From assembly GCA_964539395.1 (NCBI GenBank), contig CAZIIU010000016.1:6388-70387 (forward strand): DNA of 64,000 nucleotides, in the 5' to 3' direction. Source of the DNA: M55B112 sp964539395 (lineage in GTDB: Bacteria > Bacteroidota > Bacteroidia > Bacteroidales > GCA-2748055). The notes beneath the pieces were generated by a model. That model searched no databases. It saw only the letters and a list, made by a program, of their open reading frames with translations, and was not told the DNA's origin. Shown piece after piece: positions 8,819 to 18,266 of the stretch (within the stretch, counting starts at the first letter, position 1; every line of letters begins with the position of its first letter). A program made the position numbers and the translations under genes.

Positions 8819-11446
8819 ATGGGTTCTAAAGAGATTCGCAAAGCATTCCTGGATTATTTTGAAAAGAAAGGCCATAAGATCGTACCATCTGCGCCAATGG
8901 TAATGAAGGACGATCCAACCCTTATGTTTACAAATGCAGGGATGAACCAGTTCAAGGATTATTTCCTCGGAACATTGAAACCGGAGGCAAAGCGGGTGGC
9001 AGATACACAGAAGTGCTTGCGTGTTACCGGCAAGCATAACGACCTTGAAGAGGTGGGGCACGATACCTATCACCATACCATGTTCGAAATGCTCGGCAAC
9101 TGGTCATTCGGCGATTATTTCAAAGAGGAGGCCATCGGCTGGGCATGGGAATTTCTCACTGAAGTAGTTAAACTTGACAGCGAAAGGATCTATGCAACAG
9201 TATTTGAGGGCGACAAAAGTGACCGGCTTACCATGGATGTTGAGGCGGCAGATTTATGGAAAAAGTATCTCCCAGCTGAACGAATCCTGCAAGGATCAAA
9301 GAAGGATAACTTCTGGGAAATGGGGGCCACCGGACCATGCGGTCCCTGTTCCGAGGTACATGTCGACCTGAGAAACAGCAAGGAACGGGAAAAGGTACCG
9401 GGAGCACAGCTTATTAACAGGGACCATCCACTTGTTGTTGAGATATGGAACCTGGTTTTTATCCAGTACAACAGGCTATCGGACGGAAGCCTGAAGAACC
9501 TTCCTGAAAAACATGTGGATACTGGTATGGGATTTGAAAGACTCTGCATGGCCCTGCAGTCGAAAGAATCTAGTTACGATACCGATATTTTCAGTCCCGT
9601 GATTAACCGGATCGAATCGCTGACAGGTATCAACTACGGTGACAATGAAAAAACGGACATTGCCATGCGGGTTATTGCCGATCATCTGAGAGCCATCTCC
9701 TTCTCGGTTGCAGAGGGACAATTACCCTCCAATACTAAGGCCGGCTATGTGATCAGAAGGATTCTGCGAAGAGCGATCCGGTACGGATACACGTATCTCA
9801 ATCAATCAGAACCCTTTATTTACAGGGTCCTGCCTGCAATAACGGAGGTACTTGGTGATACTTTCACCGAGCTAATAACCCAGGAGGACCTTATCAGCAA
9901 AGTTATCCGGGAAGAAGAACAGTCTTTTCTGAACACCCTTGAGAACGGGATCAGGAGACTCAACCAAATGAAAGAGATGATGCTGGATCAGGGACTGAAT
10001 AAACTGGACGGTCGACAGGCATTCGAATTGTATGATACATATGGTTTCCCGGTCGACCTTACAGCACTTATCCTGCGTGAACAAAACCTTGGTGTGGATC
10101 ATGAAGGCTTTGACAGAGAGATGGCCAAGCAAAAGCAGCGATCAAAAAAAGCCGCAGCTACAGAAAAGAGCGACTGGACCATCCTTCAGGAAAATGATTA
10201 TGAGTTATTTACCGGATACGATCAAAGCACCGAAAAGGTAAGGATTACGCGGTACAGGGAGGTAAGGATGAAAGATAAAAAAATATTTCACCTGGTATTC
10301 GACCGCACCCCTTTTTACCCCGAGGGGGGCGGGCAGATCGGGGACAAAGGTTTAATTGAAAATGATCACGAAAAGATTGAGATCAAAGATACGCGAAGAG
10401 AAAATGAACTCATCATCCATATAACCAACCGGCTACCCGATGATCCCGGGGCCGTTTTCACTGCCAGGGTCAACGAGTCTGACCGGACACGTACAGCCAG
10501 CAACCATACCGCCACTCACCTTACACACTTTGCATTGCGAAAAATACTCGGAAAACACGTGGAACAGAAAGGATCAATGGTCGGACCCGAGATGTTCAGG
10601 TTCGATTTTGCACACTTTCAAAAGTTGACCGATGAAGAGATCCGGGAAGTGGAAAAAACCGTTAACCGCCTGATCAGGGAAAACATCCCTGTTGACGAAA
10701 ACAGGCAAATGCCCATCAATGATGCACGAAGGATGGGGGCCATATCATTATTCGGGGAGAAATACGGCGAACAGGTTCGTGTTATTAAATTCGGGGATTC
10801 AATTGAGCTCTGCGGTGGAATCCACGCTGCTGCCACTGGTCAACTCGGCTTTTTTAAAATTCTAAAAGAATCGTCCATCGCCGCAGGAATCAGAAGAATC
10901 GAAGCTGTTACTGGTGTCGAAGCAGAGAAATATATCTACAGTCAGCTCGATAAGATCAATCTCATTGCCGGACAGCTTGAAAAACATACCGACCTCGTTG
11001 ATGCAGTGCGCAAGCTTGTGTCTGAGCACAATGAGCTGAGCCGGGAGGTAGCCAGGTTTAAACAAAATTCTGTCGGGGCCACCCTGAACACACTGAAAAA
11101 AAATGTACAAAAGATCGGAAGTATAAATTTCATCGCAGATATACTGAACGATGCCGATGCCGATATGCTGCGCGATGCCGCTTTCAAATTAAAAAACGAA
11201 TCAGAAAACCTATTTCTGGTACTGGCTTCCAAGCAGGATAATAAAGCTCTGATGGTGGTGATGATCTCAGAAAACCTGATAAAGGAAAAGGGTCTCAATG
11301 CTGCAGAGATAATAAAAACCATCGCAAGGGAGATCCGGGGAGGAGGAGGAGGCCAACCCTTTTTTGCCACCGCAGGTGGCAAGGACCCTGCAGGAATACC
11401 TGAAGCACTTAAAAAAGCAGAAGAACTGATTCGAAATCTCCAATAA
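8819..11446 (+). CDS. alaS: alanyl-tRNA synthetase
   Basis: Charges tRNA-Ala in the cytoplasm. At 875 residues it has the full length of bacterial AlaRS. Class II catalytic core at the N-terminus (TNAGMNQFKDYF at 38-49, then TGPCGPCSEVH), the helical tRNA-binding region, the editing domain with zinc ligands NHTATHLTH near 562 and CGGIH near 665, and a C-terminal DHHA1 region with its Gly-rich GGGGGQPFFATAGG near 840. The ATG at 8819 is the natural start. A TAnnTTTG-like box (TATTTTTG, 8715-8722) lies 97 bases upstream but without a well-spaced TTTG partner. Confidence 0.98.
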   Translation: MGSKEIRKAFLDYFEKKGHKIVPSAPMVMKDDPTLMFTNAGMNQFKDYFLGTLKPEAKRVADTQKCLRVTGKHNDLEEVGHDTYHHTMFEMLGNWSFGDYFKEEAIGWAWEFLTEVVKLDSERIYATVFEGDKSDRLTMDVEAADLWKKYLPAERILQGSKKDNFWEMGATGPCGPCSEVHVDLRNSKEREKVPGAQLINRDHPLVVEIWNLVFIQYNRLSDGSLKNLPEKHVDTGMGFERLCMALQSKESSYDTDIFSPVINRIESLTGINYGDNEKTDIAMRVIADHLRAISFSVAEGQLPSNTKAGYVIRRILRRAIRYGYTYLNQSEPFIYRVLPAITEVLGDTFTELITQEDLISKVIREEEQSFLNTLENGIRRLNQMKEMMLDQGLNKLDGRQAFELYDTYGFPVDLTALILREQNLGVDHEGFDREMAKQKQRSKKAAATEKSDWTILQENDYELFTGYDQSTEKVRITRYREVRMKDKKIFHLVFDRTPFYPEGGGQIGDKGLIENDHEKIEIKDTRRENELIIHITNRLPDDPGAVFTARVNESDRTRTASNHTATHLTHFALRKILGKHVEQKGSMVGPEMFRFDFAHFQKLTDEEIREVEKTVNRLIRENIPVDENRQMPINDARRMGAISLFGEKYGEQVRVIKFGDSIELCGGIHAAATGQLGFFKILKESSIAAGIRRIEAVTGVEAEKYIYSQLDKINLIAGQLEKHTDLVDAVRKLVSEHNELSREVARFKQNSVGATLNTLKKNVQKIGSINFIADILNDADADMLRDAAFKLKNESENLFLVLASKQDNKALMVVMISENLIKEKGLNAAEIIKTIAREIRGGGGGQPFFATAGGKDPAGIPEALKKAEELIRNLQ

Positions 11447-11781
11447 TCCTTTCAAAGCCGGTTTCTTCGCTTAAAAGTCCCCGGGTACCCCCTGGAATTT
11501 ACAAACCCGATCGGGAAGGATATTTCTCTGAACAGGCAACTGTTAAATTTTCAAGCGGAACCCTCCCCCGGAAATCGTTTCTGTGCTTCTTATGGTAAAT
11601 CTGCTGAATCAGAAATCATCGAAATTGAAATCCGGTCGAAATTATAGTAATGTTTATTTATTTATATACTGTTGATATAATGTATTTTACATTATTTTCA
11701 ATCAGGTTTTTTCATCAACAATTATTTGATATTCGAAAAATTGACAAAGAAGTCTTATTTTAGACCCCAAAATAAAAGAAA
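11447..11781. other. intergenic region between alaS and the acyl-CoA synthetase
   Basis: 335 bases with no convincing frame on either strand. The first half has normal composition; the second half (about 11640-11780) is strongly A+T-rich, as expected for the promoter region of the downstream gene. I could not find a well-spaced TTTG/TAnnTTTG pair in it. Confidence 0.5.
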
Positions 11782-13572
11782 ATGGAAATTACCAGGACAT
11801 TTGACATCCTCGACCAGATAGGTCAGAAATACAGACAGAAGGAGGATATGCTCGCCACCAGGATTGATGGCATCTGGAAAAAGTACTCCTCCCTGGAGTA
11901 TGTAAACATCACCTATTCGGTAGCATACGGACTAATGGCAATGGGATTGAAGAAAGGCGACAGGATCGTCACCATCAGTAACAACAGGCCCGAATGGAAT
12001 TTTATGGACATGGGTATGGCCCTGGCCGGAATGGTGAATGTCCCTGTCTACCCAACCATCAGCGATGAAGAGTACGAATACATCCTCAACCATGCAGCCC
12101 CTCGCCTGGTTGTGGTTTCTGACAAGACACTTTACACGCGGATCAAGCTGCTTTCTGCAAAGGTGAAAAGTGTAATAAAGGTATACACCTTTAATGAAGT
12201 GGAAAATGCAACCCACTGGAGTGAGATCACTGAGCTCGGAGAGAAGAACGCTGAGAATCAGAATGTGGAGTTGGAGAAGGTAAAGGCCTCCATCGAACCG
12301 ACAGAGCTGGTGACCATTCTCTACACATCGGGTACCACAGGTATGCCGAAAGGGGTAATGCTATCTCACATTAACCTGGTTTCCAATGCAATAAGTTGTA
12401 GTTTTCATGTGTCATACGGACCAGCAGATAAGGCACTCTCCTTCCTGCCGATAAGTCATGTTTACGAACGTATGGTTAACTACCTGTTTCAGTATAAAGG
12501 GGTAAGTATATATTATGCGGAGAATATAGGCACCATCGCGCGCGACGCCCAGGAGATCCATCCGCAAATCTTCAGTGCCGTGCCACGGTTGCTCGAAAGC
12601 GTCTACGACAAGATCATAGCCAAGGGTCGGGAACTAACCGGCATTAAAAAGAATCTCTTCTTCTGGGCGGTAAAACTCGGGAATGCCTATGATCCGGAAA
12701 ATGGAAACAGTGTAATCTATAAGATAAAACTAAAGATCGCCAATAAGCTGATCTTCTCCAAGTGGAGAAACAGCCTGGGAGGGTGTACAACCATCATCAC
12801 AGGCGGTGCTGCCATTCAGCCTCGTCTGGTAAAGATCTTCTGGGCTGCCGGCATTGAGGTGTATGAAGGTTACGGACTTACTGAAACATCACCTGTTATC
12901 TCCGTCGCAAACCAGACCACCAAGGAGTTTAAGATCGGAAGTGCCGGGATGGTGATCAGGGATGTCCATGTAAGAATTGCAGACGATGGCGAAATCCTTG
13001 TAAAAGGTCCGAATGTTATGTTGGGTTATTATAAGGAACCTGATATGACCAACGAGGTGATCAATGGTGACGGTTACTTCCATACCGGAGATATTGGGGA
13101 GCTAATCGACAGCAAATGGCTGAAGATTACAGACCGAAAGAAAGAGATCTTTAAACTCTCAAGTGGAAAGTATATTGCACCGCAGGCCATTGAGAATAAA
13201 TTCAAGGAATCGTTCTTTATCGAGATGCTCATGGTGATCGGAGAAAACCAAAAATTTGCCAGCGCGATCATCTCTCCGAACTTTGCCTATATCAATAAAT
13301 GGGCGGAAGAACAAGGATTCAGTTTTGACAATAACAGTGAAATGATTGCCGACAGGCGGGTACAGGATGCGATCCAGCAGGAGGTGAACCGGTTTAATGA
13401 GCAGCTTGGTCAGGTCGAACGTGTAAAACGGTTCAAACTGGTACCCGACTCGTGGACTCCACAGACTGGGGAGGTATCTCCGACTCTAAAACTAAAGCGC
13501 AGGGTGATCACAGAAAAGTATTCCGGGTTGATTTCCGAAATATTTGCAGTGGATGCAGAAAAGGAGCATTAG
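11782..13572 (+). CDS. long-chain fatty acid-CoA ligase (AMP-binding)
   Basis: Activates long-chain fatty acids to acyl-CoA via an acyl-adenylate. 596 residues, the length of bacterial long-chain acyl-CoA synthetases. The ANL-superfamily signatures are present: P-loop YTSGTTGMPKG at about 181-191, YGLTETSP near 364, GDIGE near 437 and TDRKKEIFKLSSGKY near 450. No signal peptide, so cytosolic or membrane-associated. Stands alone between alaS and the convergent recR. Confidence 0.93.
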   Translation: MEITRTFDILDQIGQKYRQKEDMLATRIDGIWKKYSSLEYVNITYSVAYGLMAMGLKKGDRIVTISNNRPEWNFMDMGMALAGMVNVPVYPTISDEEYEYILNHAAPRLVVVSDKTLYTRIKLLSAKVKSVIKVYTFNEVENATHWSEITELGEKNAENQNVELEKVKASIEPTELVTILYTSGTTGMPKGVMLSHINLVSNAISCSFHVSYGPADKALSFLPISHVYERMVNYLFQYKGVSIYYAENIGTIARDAQEIHPQIFSAVPRLLESVYDKIIAKGRELTGIKKNLFFWAVKLGNAYDPENGNSVIYKIKLKIANKLIFSKWRNSLGGCTTIITGGAAIQPRLVKIFWAAGIEVYEGYGLTETSPVISVANQTTKEFKIGSAGMVIRDVHVRIADDGEILVKGPNVMLGYYKEPDMTNEVINGDGYFHTGDIGELIDSKWLKITDRKKEIFKLSSGKYIAPQAIENKFKESFFIEMLMVIGENQKFASAIISPNFAYINKWAEEQGFSFDNNSEMIADRRVQDAIQQEVNRFNEQLGQVERVKRFKLVPDSWTPQTGEVSPTLKLKRRVITEKYSGLISEIFAVDAEKEH

Positions 13573-13650
13573 CTCCAACAATAGCCAAAGGACCAGTCAC
13601 CCCGGGGGTGCAATAACTGTATAAACTGCCATGTCTGCGATACAGCTTAT

Positions 13651-14274
13651 TTACAGAATAAAAGTATCCTCAAACTTTACACGGTTTACGATGGATCTGC
13701 CAAGGGTTATCTCATCGGTATATTCCAGGTCATCGCCAATTGAGACTCCCCTGGCGAGTATTGATACAGTAGCAGGTGTATCCCGAAGTTTCTTGTAAAT
13801 ATAGAAGTTTGTGGTATCCCCCTCCATCGTGGTACTAAGGGCAAGGATCACCTCTTTAATGCTTTTGCTGGCCGCCTTTTCCACCAGGGAGTCTATCTTC
13901 AAATCGGCCGGACCGATCCCATCGATGGGTGAAATAATTCCTCCAAGTACATGGTAAATCCCTGAGTACTGCTGGGTATTCTCAATCGACATCACATCCC
14001 TGATATTTTCTACCACGCATACCGTTTCATGGTCCCTGTAGGTATCGCCACAGATCCGACAGACCTCGGTATCCGAAATATTGTGGCAAATCCTGCAGTG
14101 CATGATCTCCTTCTTTATACGCAGGATGGTGTTTCCAAACCGCTCAACGGTCCGGTCGTCCTGCTTCAGCAGAAAAAGAACGAGCCTCAGCGCCGTCTTT
14201 TTTCCAATCCCCGGTAATGAGGCAAACTCTTCAACTGCCTCCTCCAATAGTTTTGATGAGTAATTCTGATGCAT
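13651..14274 (-). CDS. recR: recombination mediator protein RecR
   Basis: RecR works with RecO and RecF to load RecA at gaps. 207 residues, normal for the family. Visible domains: N-terminal helix-hairpin-helix (LPGIGKKTALR, 20-30), a C4 zinc finger (CRIC...CRICG, 60-76), a Toprim domain (VCVVEN near 86, then GGIISPIDGIGP near 112) and a C-terminal Walker-B-like segment. Divergent from the symporter gene; a TAnnTTTG-like box on the minus strand (TAAATTTG, at 14302-14295) lies 21 bases upstream of the start but has no clear partner element. Confidence 0.97.
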   Translation of the reverse strand: MHQNYSSKLLEEAVEEFASLPGIGKKTALRLVLFLLKQDDRTVERFGNTILRIKKEIMHCRICHNISDTEVCRICGDTYRDHETVCVVENIRDVMSIENTQQYSGIYHVLGGIISPIDGIGPADLKIDSLVEKAASKSIKEVILALSTTMEGDTTNFYIYKKLRDTPATVSILARGVSIGDDLEYTDEITLGRSIVNRVKFEDTFIL

Positions 14275-14385
14275 GTTAAAATCTGATAATACGACAAATT
14301 TACAATCATCTTCTGCAATTGCAGCTATATTTTTGTCTTTTAACCGAATTTAACCAATTTTATCCCTCATACAATCGGTGAAACA

Positions 14386-15846
14386 ATGAGTCCGCAACTG
14401 ATCGTCTTTATTATCGCATTATATTTTTTATTACTGCTGATAATCTCCTGGATCACAGGTCGCCGGGCAGACAATGCAGCATTTTTCCTGGGCAACAGGC
14501 GTTCCCCCTGGTACATCGTCGCATTCGGGATGATCGGCGCATCTCTGTCAGGTGTCACATTTATCTCTGTCCCGGGATGGGTACTGACAAGTCAGATGAC
14601 CTATATGCAGATGGTACTGGGCTACCTCGCGGGTTACGCCGTTATCGCTCACCTGCTGTTGCCGCTCTATTACAGGCTGGAGCTGACCAGCATTTACACC
14701 TACCTGGAGGGGCGGTTCGGACGGATCAGTTACAAAACGGGTGCTTCCTTCTTCCTGCTTTCCCGTGTGATAGGAGCTTCCTTCAGGCTCTACCTCGTGG
14801 CAAGGGTTTTACAAATTTCCGTATTCGACCACTGGAACATCCCCTTTCACTTCACCGTGATTGTTACAATACTCCTGATTTGGCTCTACACGCGTAAAGG
14901 AGGGATAAAAACCATTATCTGGACCGACACCCTGCAAACCTTCAGTATGCTGGCAGCTGTGGCACTTACCATGATTTACCTGTCGGACTCAATGGGACTC
15001 GACCTGAAGGGGATGGTTCGCACAGTAGCACAAAGCGATTACGGAAAGATCTTCGAGTTCGACAGTTGGGAAGCAGGTAACCATTTCGTTCAGCATTTTT
15101 TTGCCGGGATGTTCATCACCATTACCATGACCGGTCTCGACCAGGACATGATGCAGAAAAACCTGAGTTGCAGGAACATCAGGGACGCGCAGAAGAATGT
15201 CTGGTGGATGAGTATCTCCCTCGTGCCGGTAAACCTGTTGTTTCTTTCACTGGGGGTCCTCCTGGCGACCTTTGCGGCCAGCGCGGGCATCCCCCTGCCA
15301 GAGAAGTCGGATGACCTGTTTCCCATGCTTGCAACGGGGAGTATGCTTCCACAGGTGATTGGCGTTACATTTGTTGTAGGCCTGATCGCGGCCGCATACT
15401 CGAGTGCCGACTCCGCCCTTACGGCGCTAACCACATCATTTACAGTTGACATCCTCGACAACAGGGGGAAAAGTGATAGCGAAATTATGCGGTCGCGCAA
15501 GATCGTACATATCGGCATATCGATGCTGCTTGCCGTGGTGATCTTTATCTTCGAAGCTATCAACAATGAAAGTGTGATCTCCGCGATATTCACGGTCGCA
15601 GGTTTCACCTACGGTCCGCTGCTTGGGCTGTATGCCTTCGGACTCTTTACAAAGCTTGACCTGCTCGACCGCTGGGTGCCGGTTGTGGCGCTGTTGGCGC
15701 CGGTTGCTGCCTACATCGACAGGCTCATCCTCGAATGGATTTTTAAAAGCTATGAAATGGGGTTTGAGTTTCTGATCATGAATGGACTTTACACCTTTAT
15801 CGGACTCTGGCTCATCTCCTCCCGTTCAGGATTACACACCCGATAA
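14386..15846 (+). CDS. sodium:solute symporter (SSS family)
   Basis: 486 residues with about 13 hydrophobic helices. The SSS fold is recognisable from the N-terminal helix followed by GRRADNAAFFLGNR, then GMIGASLSGVTFISVPG, and the helix containing AAAYSSADSALTALTTSF, which carries Na+-binding Ser/Thr residues in this family. SSS proteins import sugars, amino acids, sialic acid, proline and similar solutes with Na+; the substrate here cannot be deduced. It would draw on the gradient made by the Na+-NQR at 46.5-52.6 kb. Start ATG at 14386, about 50 bases after a TAnnTTTG-like box at 14328-14335. Confidence 0.93.
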   Translation: MSPQLIVFIIALYFLLLLIISWITGRRADNAAFFLGNRRSPWYIVAFGMIGASLSGVTFISVPGWVLTSQMTYMQMVLGYLAGYAVIAHLLLPLYYRLELTSIYTYLEGRFGRISYKTGASFFLLSRVIGASFRLYLVARVLQISVFDHWNIPFHFTVIVTILLIWLYTRKGGIKTIIWTDTLQTFSMLAAVALTMIYLSDSMGLDLKGMVRTVAQSDYGKIFEFDSWEAGNHFVQHFFAGMFITITMTGLDQDMMQKNLSCRNIRDAQKNVWWMSISLVPVNLLFLSLGVLLATFAASAGIPLPEKSDDLFPMLATGSMLPQVIGVTFVVGLIAAAYSSADSALTALTTSFTVDILDNRGKSDSEIMRSRKIVHIGISMLLAVVIFIFEAINNESVISAIFTVAGFTYGPLLGLYAFGLFTKLDLLDRWVPVVALLAPVAAYIDRLILEWIFKSYEMGFEFLIMNGLYTFIGLWLISSRSGLHTR

Positions 15847-15977
15847 GGTTAATTTCTGCTTTCCGGTTTTAAGCCGCCTTCAATATAAAAAATTCCTGCT
15901 GCAAAAAGCGCTGCCCCGATGCGAATTGTGCCGACCTTCTTAGGTGTAGGTTTTTTGCCAAATGCAGGCTAATCCCG

Positions 15978-16778
15978 CTACCAGATATACTCCTTTCGGA
16001 GTTTGATCTTTTCGCTAAAAAACATACTGGCGACTGTTTCAAAGGATGGCGTATGGTCCGAAACAAAGTAGATATTCCCTGCGGATCGCGAATTGCCAAG
16101 CAGGTTGTGTTCCTCCAGGTATTTCCGCAGGAATTCTGCAACGATACGTGCGCTGTCAATCACGTTCACCTCAAAATTGTAGAAACGGCTGATCTGGTTG
16201 CGGATTATCGGGTAATGTGTGCATCCAAGGATCAGCGTGTCGATATCAGTAAGCTCGGACCGCGACAGGTAAGAACGAACAATTGCATTGGAGATATCGT
16301 CAAATACAAAACCCTCCTCGATCATAGGAACCAATAGAGGTGTGGCAAGGGAGCTCACCTTCAGCCCGGGATTCCTCTTCAGTATCCCGTCCTGATAACT
16401 GTTAGAATCGATCGTGGCCCGTGTACCGATAACCCCAACCTCCTTAATTCCGGGCGTCGATGCCACATGTTCAATTACAGGATCTACAACATTCAGCACT
16501 GCGGCCCTCTTCCCCACATGTTTCTTCACCTCCCTGTAAGCATTGGCAGAAGCTGAATTACAGGCGATCAGTATTACCTTGCAACCATGGTCAAGGAGGA
16601 AATCGGCAATACGGATAGAATACCTTATGATGGTTTCCTTCGACTTGTCGCCGTAGGGCAGATGGGCCGTATCACCATAATATAGAAGCTGTTCTCCCGG
16701 AAGTATGGAGCTGATTGCGTGTGCCACGGTGAGACCTCCCACCCCGGAGTCAAAAAGTCCGATCGGTTGATCCTTCAT
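15978..16778 (-). CDS. murI: glutamate racemase
   Basis: Makes D-glutamate for peptidoglycan. 266 residues. Characteristic motifs: GLFDSGVGGLTV at 7-18, substrate and catalytic Cys region ACNSASANAY near 72-81, GTRATIDSNSY near 117 and second catalytic Cys in LGCTHYPII near 184. It stands at the downstream end of the envelope cluster (ompH, bamA, uppS), 159 bases after the second ompH gene. Convergent with the symporter gene. Confidence 0.96.
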   Translation of the reverse strand: MKDQPIGLFDSGVGGLTVAHAISSILPGEQLLYYGDTAHLPYGDKSKETIIRYSIRIADFLLDHGCKVILIACNSASANAYREVKKHVGKRAAVLNVVDPVIEHVASTPGIKEVGVIGTRATIDSNSYQDGILKRNPGLKVSSLATPLLVPMIEEGFVFDDISNAIVRSYLSRSELTDIDTLILGCTHYPIIRNQISRFYNFEVNVIDSARIVAEFLRKYLEEHNLLGNSRSAGNIYFVSDHTPSFETVASMFFSEKIKLRKEYIW

Positions 16779-16847
16779 TGTCTTCTATCGTCAATAAAAC
16801 AATCTATTAACCATTTAAATCACAGATATTATGCACCTAACATAGCC

Positions 16848-16902
16848 AGACATGCCGCTCCCGGGGGAGCTCGCTAAGCTCCGTCGGAACGACATGTTGT
16901 CT
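16848..16902. repeat. REP-like imperfect inverted repeat
   Basis: Between murI and ompH. The outer arms AGACATG and CATGTTGTCT are imperfectly complementary. Inside are two mutually exclusive perfect hairpins: GCTCCC/GGGAGC (16857-16870) and GGAGCT/AGCTCC (16866-16882). A related sequence sits at 56173-56204, sharing GACAT-n-CCGCTCCCGG and GAGCTC. This suggests a dispersed extragenic palindrome family. Confidence 0.55.
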
Positions 16903-16937
16903 CTAAGGCGACCATCCATGCAAAGGTGTACGGTCTA

Positions 16938-17492
16938 TTATTGGGTAATACGGGGCTGTGTTAATTCATTAGGATCATAAGAAATCTCAAAACGCTCCAT
17001 CAATTTCGGCACCAGGTCCATGCTTCTCTCATCCGATACATAGATCGGGTTACCGGAAGAGACATCGAACACATACACCAGTTTGAATTCCTCAGCAATT
17101 TCATTGATGGCCGTGATCACCTTATTGCTGATCGGACGCATCAACTGCATCTGCTGCTGTTGTATATCCTGTTCAATACTTTGTTGAAACTGCTGTGCAC
17201 GTAACTGCAGTTCCTGGATTTCCTGAGCCTTTACATCCTTGAGCAGCTGTGGTGCCTCTGCATCCTGGTTATAATCTTCCACTTTTTTGTTGATCTCCAC
17301 TGCCAGCTTTTCAAGTTCGAGGTTGTAGGTACTGTCAACTTTGGCAAGTTTTTTCATAGCTTCTTTATATTCAGGCATTTTAGAAAGTACAAAAGAGGCA
17401 TTTACATGTCCGAATTTGGGCGCCTGCGCCATGGCTGATGTGCCGATTAGTACCACAACAATTGCCAGGATTGCTTTTCTTAATGATCTCAT
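16938..17492 (-). CDS. OmpH/Skp-family periplasmic chaperone (copy 2)
   Basis: 184 residues: cleavable signal peptide (hydrophobic to AMAQA, about residue 24), then a Skp-like protein beginning FGHVNASFVLSKMPEY and a long Gln/Glu-rich coiled coil (about 45-125), ending in the beta segment VYVFDVSSGNPIYVS. Skp/OmpH chaperones hold unfolded outer-membrane proteins in the periplasm. A second paralogue lies just upstream and BamA beyond it, the expected partners. Confidence 0.92.
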   Translation of the reverse strand: MRSLRKAILAIVVVLIGTSAMAQAPKFGHVNASFVLSKMPEYKEAMKKLAKVDSTYNLELEKLAVEINKKVEDYNQDAEAPQLLKDVKAQEIQELQLRAQQFQQSIEQDIQQQQMQLMRPISNKVITAINEIAEEFKLVYVFDVSSGNPIYVSDERSMDLVPKLMERFEISYDPNELTQPRITQ

Positions 17493-17536
17493 TATATTAT
17501 GTTTTTAAAAATGTGCGTAAAAATAGGCTTTTAATT

Positions 17537-18049
17537 TTACTTGTAGCCCATCTTTTCCAAAATTTCATCACTCATGTCATACCTGGGGTTGGAATAGAGA
17601 ATGGATGCACCACTGGAGGTGTCGAAAATAATAGCATATCCTCCCTCTGCCGTGAGTTCCCTGACGGCCTTATAAACCGCATCCTGAATAGGTTTTACCA
17701 GCTCTTCCCTTTTTGAGAACAGTTCCCCTTCAGGTCCGAAATACTGCTGCTGCATAGCCTTCACCTCATTCTCTTTATTAATTATATCCTCTTCCCTCTT
17801 CTGACGCATCTCCTCCGACAACAATACACGTTCAGCCTTGTAGGATTTGTACAACTCCTCGATCACCTCGTACTCTTTTTTTATTATCGATTCCCAGTTT
17901 TCGGAGAGATTGTCAAGCTCCTCCTGTGCAGCTATATATGAAGGAATATTCCTGAGAATGTATTCTGAATCAACGAATGCAAATTTTTGGGCAAAGGTTG
18001 ATGCGGTGAAAACGGTGGCGAGTATTGCCAGTGCTGTTATTCTTTTCAT
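17537..18049 (-). CDS. OmpH/Skp-family periplasmic chaperone (copy 1)
   Basis: 170 residues. Signal peptide ending at about TFAQ (residue 20), start of the mature part KFAFVDSEYILRNIPSY, central coiled coil rich in Glu/Lys (about 40-110), closing segment AIIFDTSSGASILYSNPRYD. The same architecture as the gene at 16938-17492, 44 bases downstream, so the two are an operon pair downstream of bamA. Predicted chaperone for outer-membrane protein delivery to BamA. Confidence 0.93.
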   Translation of the reverse strand: MKRITALAILATVFTASTFAQKFAFVDSEYILRNIPSYIAAQEELDNLSENWESIIKKEYEVIEELYKSYKAERVLLSEEMRQKREEDIINKENEVKAMQQQYFGPEGELFSKREELVKPIQDAVYKAVRELTAEGGYAIIFDTSSGASILYSNPRYDMSDEILEKMGYK

Positions 18050-18266
18050 TGTGTTTAATATTATTTGTTTTTTCCAGTCTTATAACCTCATGATCTATTT
18101 ACAAACATTGTACCAAAAGAGGACTCTCCACAGACATGCCCCGCCGCCGGTGATTTCCCGGGTTCTGTGTAACACTCCGGACTGCAGACTTTAGGCTTTT
18201 ACAGAGCTTTGTCAGGATGCGCAGGAGCATAACATCTGCTGAACCGATCCAAAAAATCAATACAAA

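Noticed and set aside
13600..13620. Intrinsic terminator between the acyl-CoA synthetase and recR
   Set aside because: The CACCCC/GGGGTG palindrome leaves a one-base loop and has no T-run; too weak to call.
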